Shown here in pieces: positions 8,303-14,471 of a DNA stretch of 21,868 nt. Position 1 is the first letter of the stretch; every line of letters begins with the position of its first letter. The stretch covers positions 1,461-23,328 of the forward strand of contig PLST01000434.1 of NCBI GenBank assembly GCA_003164255.1, given 5' to 3'. This stretch comes from Acidobacteriaceae bacterium (GTDB taxonomy: Bacteria; Acidobacteriota; Terriglobia; Terriglobales; Acidobacteriaceae). Position numbers and translations under genes: made by a program. Below the pieces are notes generated by a model. The model saw only the letters and a program-made list of their open reading frames with translations. It ran no database searches and was not told the DNA's origin.

Positions 8303-8342
8303 GCGATGACAAAACTGTAATCTTCGCGTCATGCTGGCGTCC
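8303..8342 (+). repeat. 40-bp repeat, partner of 1987-2026
   Basis: This copy contains the full dyad of 8306-8321 plus 21 bases downstream of it (through GCTGGCGTCC). It matches the minus strand of 1987-2026 at 37 of 40 positions; the differences are two in the right half-site and one near the end. A weaker similarity may extend upstream into codons of the histidine kinase C-terminus. Confidence 0.85.
8306..8321 (+). promoter_or_regulatory. Putative response-regulator box facing the phosphoesterase
   Basis: Dyad ATGACA-AAAC-TGTAAT, 236 bases upstream of the phosphoesterase ATG. Its core ACAAAACTGT is identical to that of the box at 8112-8127 when each is read toward its own gene. A further CTGTAAT lies at 8296-8302, 19 bases before the CTGTAAT inside the box, which could be an extra half site. 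A weak -10-like TAGACT at 8355-8360 follows the box by 33 bases. Confidence 0.62.
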
Positions 8343-8557
8343 TTTTCGCGGTTCTAGACTTGGCCCGTTGGCGCAACTCTGCCGCTGCTGTCCAAGCTCA
8401 ACGATGACTCTGCACGGTTAACGGAGCAGCAACTGGTCGATTTGACGTGCCATCGCCTCGCTTATCGTAGTCGAATTTCCGTTTCCTGAAGCGACCTCAA
8501 GTTGCATAGCCGATTCCGGGTCGCGAAATGGAAGAAACCGAAGGAGGAGAACGATCC

Positions 8558-11500
8558 ATGTCACGAGAGACTTCTCGGAATCATTCTGGGGTTAACCTGC
8601 TGCGTCCACTCGCCGGCCTGCTGGCGATGGGACTTGGCGTTTCAGCGCTGTGGGGTCAATCCGCGCCCTTCCCAACTTACAAACCAGGCGAAAACACGAG
8701 CGCCACCACCGGCCCGACCTACTCCAAGCCATTGGCCAACCCGTGGGTCGTCAGCGACGGGGCAATTATCACCCCCTCGGGCACACAGGTCTACCTCGGC
8801 ACCACAACCCGCGCCAAGGCCATCGCGCTGAACCCCACTGGCAATCACACTGCCGCTGTGCTGCAAATGGGCGCGCCGCAGGCGGTCTCGATTTTCAACA
8901 CTCAGACCGGCGCGGTACTGCAGACCTACAGCGTGCCCTACCTGTCAGGAGCGACGACTGAGTATGATTCAGACGGCAGCACCACCGGCATCACCTATAC
9001 GCCCGACGGCAAGTACCTGCTCTTCAGCCAGGATGGCAATTACGGCCCCTCCAGCTATGTTTCCATCGCCACCGTGAATCCTGCGACGGGCCTGCTCTCA
9101 AACTACGCCCAGGTCAGCGTTCCGATGGACATCAATGCCGGGTACAGTCTGACCAACGTTACCTGCTATCCGTACAATGGTGCGGCGAAGCCCGCATCAG
9201 GCAGCCCTGCGGGAACCTCGGGCAGTTTTGAAATCCCCTGCGGCTTCCCCTATTCGATTTTCGCGGATGATACAGTCACTTCCTATCCCATGGGCATCGC
9301 GATCTCGCCGGATGCCAAGACCGCCTACGCGGTGCTGGACAACAACGATACGCTGACCAAGATCGACCTGACCGCGGCGAAACCGGTGGAGGGTCCCGAG
9401 GTCCGCGTCGGCAACGTCCCCCACAGTGTCGTGATCTCGCCAGATGGCAAGACCGCCTACGTCTCCAACGAGGCCGGCCGGATTCCGACCGCGACCGACT
9501 TCCAGGAATACTCCAACGGAACACCGGTCGTCGCCGAGTACCCGACCGGAAGCACCGCCCCAGGCACCATCTCCGTGGTCGACCTAGCCTCCTTTAAGGT
9601 CACCACCAGCATCACGGCTGGCCACCACCCAACCGGTATGGCCTTCTGGCACAAGAAGCTGCTGGTCGCCAATGCCTATAGCGACAGCATCTCCGTGATC
9701 GATACGGACATCAACAAAGAAGAGCGGAAGATCGACCTCGGGCTGCCCATAGGCATTCCCGGCGAAGACAAATCAGCCTATGGCGCCGGCCCGAACTCGA
9801 TCGCCGTCGATGAGAAGAGAGACATCGCCTACGTCGCGCTCTACAACGCCAACGCAATCGCCGTTGTCGACCTCCGCGAACACGCATGGAGTCCCGTTGA
9901 AGGCATGATTCCGGTCGGCTATGCGCCCGCCTCGGTTGTGCTTGACTCGGTGGACAGGGTGCTGCTCGTTGCCAACGACAAAGGCATCGGCACAACGGGC
10001 TTCGGGGCAGCGGCGTCTCCGACGAAAACGGCTGAAAATTCGTATGCAAGTTACTATGGCGTGGCCAGCTTTAACACCCACCAGGACCTTGGCACCGTCA
10101 GCATCGTCCCGGTGCCGAATTACGACGCCTTGGTGGGGATGACCCGGCAGGTCTTCCAGAACAACCACTGGGATTTGGCGGAGAATATCTGGTCGGCAGC
10201 GGGCGGCCACCCGTCTGCCAAGCCGGCGGTAATCCCGGAGAGGATCGGCGATCCTTCGAAGATCAAACACGTGTTCTTGATCATCCGTGAAAACCGCACC
10301 TACGACCAGATGCTTGGCGACGTCACAGAAGGCAATGGCGACCCGACCCTGGCGGTCTTTGGCGACAACTCGACCTACGCCTTGTACCCCGTCGTAACGC
10401 CCAATGTGCACACGCTGGTAAAGCGCTTTCCGCTTCTGGACAACTTCTACGACCCGAGCCGGCAGTCGGCCGATGGTCACAACTGGATCATGCAGGCCAT
10501 CGCTCCCTACGCCGACGACATCCAGTCGCCGGACTGGCTCCGTGACTACCCCTCCAACGGCGGCGATGCGATTGCTTATCAGAGGAAGGGCAACCTGCTC
10601 GACCAGGGGGACGTAATCGGCCTCAGGATGAAGAACTACGGCGAGTACGTGGAATACAACACGTTCACCGTGCCGGGTTGCACTCCTACCAACAAAACGC
10701 AAGCAAACAGCTATAACGGCCCCGGTGCAGCCGTTGCATTACCGTTTGTTGTTTCGGACAGTTGCGAGCCGAGTTGGAGCCAGTTCTACAACGACACATT
10801 GTTGTACGAGGCTGGCAAGGAAGCGCAGCTCCAGTACTACAACGACATCGGCTCGGTCTCCCCGCTCCCCAACGTAATAAAGTACGCAGTCCAGAACTTC
10901 CCGCAGTTCGATCTGGGCATCCCCGACCAGTACCGCGTCGACGTATGGAAGCAGGACTTCGCCAAGGACGTGGCCGCCGATACAGTACCCCAGTTGAGCT
11001 TCATCTGGATCATGAGCGACCACACCACGGGCCCGCCGAATGCGACAGCCGAACAGGCCGATAACGACCTGGCCATTGGGCGCATTGTCGACGAGATCAG
11101 CCACAGCTCAGTTTGGAAGGACTCGGCGATCTTCATCGAAGAAGACGACGCGCAGAACGGCGTGGACCACGTGGACGGCCACCGCAGCCCTGCCTATGTC
11201 ATCAGCCCCTACGTCAAGCAGCAGGTGAACTCCGACGGCACTGGAGCTGGTGTCACCGAAGAAACCACCTTCTACACGCAGGTCAACCTGACCCGCACGA
11301 TCGAGCAGATCCTCGGTCTGAAGCCCATGAACCAGAACGACCTCGTGGCTTCGCCGATGAAGACGCTCTTCGTCGACAATCCGCCCCAGCAAAACTTCCT
11401 GCCGTGGACGCACGTGCCGAACCAGACTCCGCTGTGCTACGGCGTTGCGGGGTATACTGCCCCGTCAAACATCACCCCCAGCCTCAATACTTGCAGCACC

Positions 11501-11746
11501 ACAACCGTGGCCCTGCAGGAGAGCCCGGAAGTCAAAGCTCTGCGGGTTGGCTGGCTCAAAATGAAGGCGCGGGTCTTCGCCGCCAAATATCACACGCCCG
11601 ACTCCTTGGACCCGGACACCGTCAGCCACTTCGACTGGTACGAGGCCACCGGGTTTAAGGTTCCTTTCCCCGGCGAGAAGAAAGTTCGCCCGGCGAGCGA
11701 CTTCAAACGCAAGGTGCACGCTGCTAACGCTGACTTGGACGACTAA
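8558..11746 (+). CDS. Exported YncE-type beta-propeller / phosphoesterase fusion
   Basis: A 1062-residue exported protein with two parts. The start at 8558 is chosen because AAGGAGGA sits 9 bases before it; the frame opens 10 codons earlier without a site. A signal peptide (LLRPLAGLLAMGLGVSALWGQS) leads into a beta-propeller (about residues 50-490) with YVTN-like repeats such as ISPDGKTAYVSNE, TISVVDLASF and DSISVIDTD. The C-terminal half (about 565-1000) belongs to the phosphoesterase/phospholipase C-acid phosphatase superfamily. It has HVFLIIRENRTYDQMLGDV (E578, N579, T581, D583), SADGHNWIMQ and a metal-ligand block FIEEDDAQNGVDHVDGHRSP (D863, D864, H871, H875). It should hydrolyse a phosphate ester outside the cytoplasm; the substrate is unknown. 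It is divergent from the receptor operon and shares its promoter box. A strong terminator follows. Confidence 0.9.
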   Translation: MSRETSRNHSGVNLLRPLAGLLAMGLGVSALWGQSAPFPTYKPGENTSATTGPTYSKPLANPWVVSDGAIITPSGTQVYLGTTTRAKAIALNPTGNHTAAVLQMGAPQAVSIFNTQTGAVLQTYSVPYLSGATTEYDSDGSTTGITYTPDGKYLLFSQDGNYGPSSYVSIATVNPATGLLSNYAQVSVPMDINAGYSLTNVTCYPYNGAAKPASGSPAGTSGSFEIPCGFPYSIFADDTVTSYPMGIAISPDAKTAYAVLDNNDTLTKIDLTAAKPVEGPEVRVGNVPHSVVISPDGKTAYVSNEAGRIPTATDFQEYSNGTPVVAEYPTGSTAPGTISVVDLASFKVTTSITAGHHPTGMAFWHKKLLVANAYSDSISVIDTDINKEERKIDLGLPIGIPGEDKSAYGAGPNSIAVDEKRDIAYVALYNANAIAVVDLREHAWSPVEGMIPVGYAPASVVLDSVDRVLLVANDKGIGTTGFGAAASPTKTAENSYASYYGVASFNTHQDLGTVSIVPVPNYDALVGMTRQVFQNNHWDLAENIWSAAGGHPSAKPAVIPERIGDPSKIKHVFLIIRENRTYDQMLGDVTEGNGDPTLAVFGDNSTYALYPVVTPNVHTLVKRFPLLDNFYDPSRQSADGHNWIMQAIAPYADDIQSPDWLRDYPSNGGDAIAYQRKGNLLDQGDVIGLRMKNYGEYVEYNTFTVPGCTPTNKTQANSYNGPGAAVALPFVVSDSCEPSWSQFYNDTLLYEAGKEAQLQYYNDIGSVSPLPNVIKYAVQNFPQFDLGIPDQYRVDVWKQDFAKDVAADTVPQLSFIWIMSDHTTGPPNATAEQADNDLAIGRIVDEISHSSVWKDSAIFIEEDDAQNGVDHVDGHRSPAYVISPYVKQQVNSDGTGAGVTEETTFYTQVNLTRTIEQILGLKPMNQNDLVASPMKTLFVDNPPQQNFLPWTHVPNQTPLCYGVAGYTAPSNITPSLNTCSTTTVALQESPEVKALRVGWLKMKARVFAAKYHTPDSLDPDTVSHFDWYEATGFKVPFPGEKKVRPASDFKRKVHAANADLDD

Positions 11747-11766
11747 AACACGTCCTGATCTCAGTG

Positions 11767-11804
11767 GCCCTCTCTCCGGTAATCGCCGGGGAGAGGGCTT
11801 TCTT
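11767..11804 (+). terminator. Intrinsic terminator after the phosphoesterase
   Basis: A 13-bp stem (11767-11779 with 11786-11798, one T-G wobble) with a 6-base loop TAATCG is followed by TTTCTT. It lies 20 bases after the stop codon. Confidence 0.9.
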
Positions 11805-12433
11805 CATGCCTTAAACGCAAAGCCCCTACCGACTTGAATCGGCCGCGCCATCGGCGCGGCCGTTACTGTTGCGGGTTCGCTCCGCGACAACGCAACGAGC
11901 ACATCGCCCGTCGATTGTCCTTGATTTAGTAGATATTGGTGGGAAAGGGCCACCCGAGCCTCGAGATGGATGAAGAACGGAGGAATTGCTTCATGGCAAT
12001 CACGCTCATGAAGGAGTGTTCGTATGGAGCCGCGAAAAAGCCCGAAATCCACGCGAGGGGTGTGAAGTGGGGCACAACAGCTCGCAAAATCAAGCTTCAC
12101 ACGCTTGATCAGGCCTGTGCTTCACGTAACGCTCACACCGAACCCTTGATTTCAACTTGTCCCTCGCCAAGATGCAGTCGGCCGCCATTTTCATCGCCTT
12201 ACGAAATGACACGTATCTCGGAGACGAGCTCGCTTTTTGACCGTTAAGTCGCGGTGAATTCCTGGTTGGATAGAGTTTTGGTGACGCACAACATGATTTT
12301 TTGAACAAATCGATGAATTTTCAGCGCCAAACACCGAATGAGCTGGGTCATTGAGCAAATTGCTACATTCCATTTCAGAGTGAGCCTGTAGGCTGACTGC
12401 AGAAAGTACCACTCAGCCCAGGAGAGCACAACC
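11805..12433. other. Intergenic region upstream of the GNAT-nitrilase gene
   Basis: About 630 bases. A GC-rich hairpin with a 9-bp perfect stem lies at 11841-11861 (GGCCGCGCC / GGCGCGGCC, 3-base loop), without a T-run. A 103-codon open frame at 11936-12247 has no ribosome site, low-complexity Ser/Pro/Arg ending and no family resemblance, so I do not call it a gene. The last 100 bases are more AT-rich and should hold the promoter of the next gene, but no clear -35/-10 pair is seen. Confidence 0.5.
11841..11861. repeat. GC-rich inverted repeat
   Basis: A perfect 9-bp stem GGCCGCGCC / GGCGCGGCC with loop ATC, 37 bases after the phosphoesterase terminator. It has no T-run on either side, so it is not a simple terminator; it could be a REP-like element or a structured remnant. 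Confidence 0.5.
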
Positions 12434-14092
12434 ATGGCATCGACGGCCTCCCCACACAGCAAGTTCTGTGTCCGGCAGATGACGCTGTCCGACATTCCAG
12501 CTGTCATGGAATTGCAACTGCAAGCATTTCCGGGCAAGCCGCCTTGGGTATCCGGACAGTTGGAGCATCACATCAGCGTCTTCCCGGAAGGCCAGCTTGT
12601 GGTATCCGACCCGACCGGCCGCATTTTGGGCTCGGCCAGTTCGCTGATCATCGACTGGGATGATTACGCCGAGTCCGCCAACTGGTCGGCGATCACCGGG
12701 AATGGTTCATTCGATACTCACAATCCCCTCGGCATGACCTTGTATGGAGCCGAAATCGGCGTGGCCGCCATTGCTCGCCATCAGGGCATCGGTGCTCAGC
12801 TTTACGAGTCGCGTAAGGATCTGATTCGTGAGCGCGGCCTGAAGCGGCTTCTCACGGGCGGCCGCATTGCCGGATACGATGAGGTCGCCGAACAATTGAC
12901 ACCGAAGGAATACGTCGCCGAAGTAGTCGCCGGAAAGCGATGGGACCCGGCGCTCACGTTCCAGTTGGAGAACGGACTCGTGGTCCTGGATGTGGTGCCT
13001 GAATACATGCACGATGTCGAGTCGCGCGGTTTTGCCACAGTCCTGGAATGGCTGAACCCGGAATACACGTCCTCGGTTAGCCTCCAGGCGAGTCTCCAGC
13101 ACGCGGCTCTGGAACAAGCAGCTGCCGAATCGATGCGGGGTACTCCCCGACCACGCCGGGTTCGAATTGCAGCCGTCCAATACCTGCTTCGGCCGATCGC
13201 CTGCTTTGATGACTTCGCTAGCCAGGTGGAATTCTTCGTGCGCAGCGCCAAAGAATACCGTGCGCACTTCGTCTTGTTTCCTGAGTTCTTCACCATGCAG
13301 TTGCTCAGCTACATCAACGAGCCTGCCCCGGCACTGGCGGTGCGCCGCCTGGCCCAGATGGCGCCCGAATACGAGGCGTTGTTCATGCGGCTTGCGAAAG
13401 AAACGGGCATCTACATCATCGGAGGAACGCACCCCGTCTTCCAGAGAGGCAAGATCTTCAACGCCGCGCATCTGTTTACCCCCAATGGGCGCGTCTTCCG
13501 GCAGAAGAAAGTCCACTTGACCCCGACTGAGAGCGGACCTTACCAGCTCAGCCGCGGTAACGGCCTCTACCTTTACCACACAGACTTCGGCAACATTGCC
13601 ATTCTGATCTGCTATGACGTCGAGTTTCCCGAGTTGGCCAGGGTGATGGCTGAGGCCGGCGCCGAGATTCTCTTTGTTCCGTCCTGTACCGACGGCCGTG
13701 AGGGCTTCTGCCGTGTCCGGTATTGCGCTCAAGCCCGCGCGATTGAGAACCAAGTCTACGTCGCCATGACTGGGACCGTGGGCAATCTGCCGTTCGTGCC
13801 CTACATGGCAACAAACTACGGCCAGGCCGCGATTCTCACCCCTTCGGATTACTTTTTTGCCAGAGACGGAATCGCCGCCGAGGGCACCATCAACCAGGAG
13901 CAGATCATTGTTGCCGACGTCGATCTCGATCTGCTGGACGAACAACGCGTCAACGGCAGCGTCATCCCCCTCCAGGACCTGATCAAGGACGCCTACGACA
14001 ATGTCGTCCATTTCTCCGACTACAAAGGTCAACAGCCTTTCCAGATTGAAAATGCACAAGAGGGTGCATTGAAACCTGTAGTGTGCCTCTAA
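12434..14092 (+). CDS. GNAT acetyltransferase-nitrilase (carbon-nitrogen hydrolase) fusion
   Basis: A 552-residue cytoplasmic protein with two enzymes in one chain. The N-terminal GNAT domain (about residues 8-210) has the acetyl-CoA loop RHQGIGAQLYESR after the beta strand EIGVAAIA. The C-terminal nitrilase-superfamily domain (about 240-520) has the catalytic triad Glu284 (LFPEFF), Lys359 (QKKVHLTP) and Cys393 (ILICYDVEFPE). It should hydrolyse a carbon-nitrogen bond of an amide while the GNAT part acetylates an amine; the actual substrates are unknown. This fusion recurs in many bacteria, so the pairing is probably functional. AGGAGAG ends 7 bases before the ATG. It stands alone, with a terminator-like hairpin after it. 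Confidence 0.92.
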   Translation: MASTASPHSKFCVRQMTLSDIPAVMELQLQAFPGKPPWVSGQLEHHISVFPEGQLVVSDPTGRILGSASSLIIDWDDYAESANWSAITGNGSFDTHNPLGMTLYGAEIGVAAIARHQGIGAQLYESRKDLIRERGLKRLLTGGRIAGYDEVAEQLTPKEYVAEVVAGKRWDPALTFQLENGLVVLDVVPEYMHDVESRGFATVLEWLNPEYTSSVSLQASLQHAALEQAAAESMRGTPRPRRVRIAAVQYLLRPIACFDDFASQVEFFVRSAKEYRAHFVLFPEFFTMQLLSYINEPAPALAVRRLAQMAPEYEALFMRLAKETGIYIIGGTHPVFQRGKIFNAAHLFTPNGRVFRQKKVHLTPTESGPYQLSRGNGLYLYHTDFGNIAILICYDVEFPELARVMAEAGAEILFVPSCTDGREGFCRVRYCAQARAIENQVYVAMTGTVGNLPFVPYMATNYGQAAILTPSDYFFARDGIAAEGTINQEQIIVADVDLDLLDEQRVNGSVIPLQDLIKDAYDNVVHFSDYKGQQPFQIENAQEGALKPVVCL

Positions 14093-14117
14093 GAGCATTC
14101 GCGCACAATATCGAGAG

Positions 14118-14146
14118 CCTGGCAGACAAGTTGCCAGGTTTCGGTT
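14118..14146 (+). terminator. Probable terminator after the GNAT-nitrilase gene
   Basis: A perfect 7-bp stem (CCTGGCA 14118-14124 with TGCCAGG 14132-14138) with a 7-base loop is followed by TTTCGGTT. It starts 25 bases after the stop codon. The tail is only moderately T-rich. Confidence 0.6.
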
Positions 14147-14229
14147 GGATGCCCGCTAAACCGTCTCCAACTGTTTTTTGGGATTGGAGAAGTATCGGCA
14201 AACAAGACTCTTGCAATTTCTCACCCGCG

Positions 14230-14352
14230 CTATTTTATCGGCGCGCAGAAACATAGTTTGTTGCCGTCTGGATCAGTTACTGCAAACTCACGAAGCTCCC
14301 CAGGTCTGATCCGCTCAGCGCCCAATAAGCGCGCCGGTCGTCTGTACTCTGT
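14230..14352 (-). pseudogene. C-terminal remnant of a VOC (glyoxalase/bleomycin-resistance) family gene
   Basis: On the minus strand the frame ending at the TAG at 14230-14232 encodes GELREFAVTDPDGNKLCFCA, a typical C-terminus of vicinal-oxygen-chelate family proteins (the 'REF.V.DPDGN.L.F' signature with the metal-binding Glu region). A stop codon (14353-14355) cuts the frame 39 codons upstream, no start is seen, and the DNA between it and the pyruvate-kinase gene shows no convincing continuation in other frames. It reads as the tail of a decayed gene. It is too short to name a function. Confidence 0.6.
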
Positions 14353-14471
14353 TTAGCTGGCGGCGTCCCGGTCCAACCCGTGAAACCTCGATATCCATAA
14401 GTGGTGCCGGCTTGCATTTCGCACCCGTCTCCGATTGCTTTAGGGTTTGTCGCTCAGTCTCAATCAAACGA
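14353..14471. other. Short spacer between VOC remnant and pyruvate-kinase-like gene
   Basis: No gene seen here; possibly further decayed sequence of the VOC remnant. A minus-strand open frame runs through it (14315-14536) but has no family resemblance and overlaps the neighbouring gene. Confidence 0.3.

Larger units (their letters stand above)
7852..8557. other. Divergent control region between receptor operon and phosphoesterase
   Basis: About 700 bases without a credible gene; the open frames here are short and overlap in several frames. It must hold the promoters for the leftward receptor operon and the rightward phosphoesterase. It contains two 16-bp dyads (8112-8127 and 8306-8321) and an additional inverted repeat CCGGA-N7-TCCGG (8244-8260). 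It also contains a 40-bp segment repeated at 1987-2026. No RNA gene was recognised. Confidence 0.7.

Noticed and set aside
8112..8321. PhoB box in the divergent region
   Set aside because: PhoB sites are direct repeats of a TGTCA-type element at 11-base spacing. Here the half-sites are inverted with a 4-base spacer, which fits the CusR/CopR type better.
8528..8557. Earlier start of the phosphoesterase at 8528
   Set aside because: No ribosome site precedes it, while AAGGAGGA is placed correctly for the ATG at 8558, which also gives a better signal peptide.
9773..10702. 309-codon minus-strand open frame
   Set aside because: Antisense to the phosphoesterase fusion. It has no ribosome site or domain.
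11936..12247. 103-codon plus-strand frame
   Set aside because: No ribosome site, a low-complexity end and no recognisable fold; kept only as a note in the intergenic entry.
12707..14098. 463-codon open frame on the minus strand
   Set aside because: It is antisense to the GNAT-nitrilase gene, whose domains and catalytic residues are clear. The minus frame has no family resemblance and is explained by codon bias.
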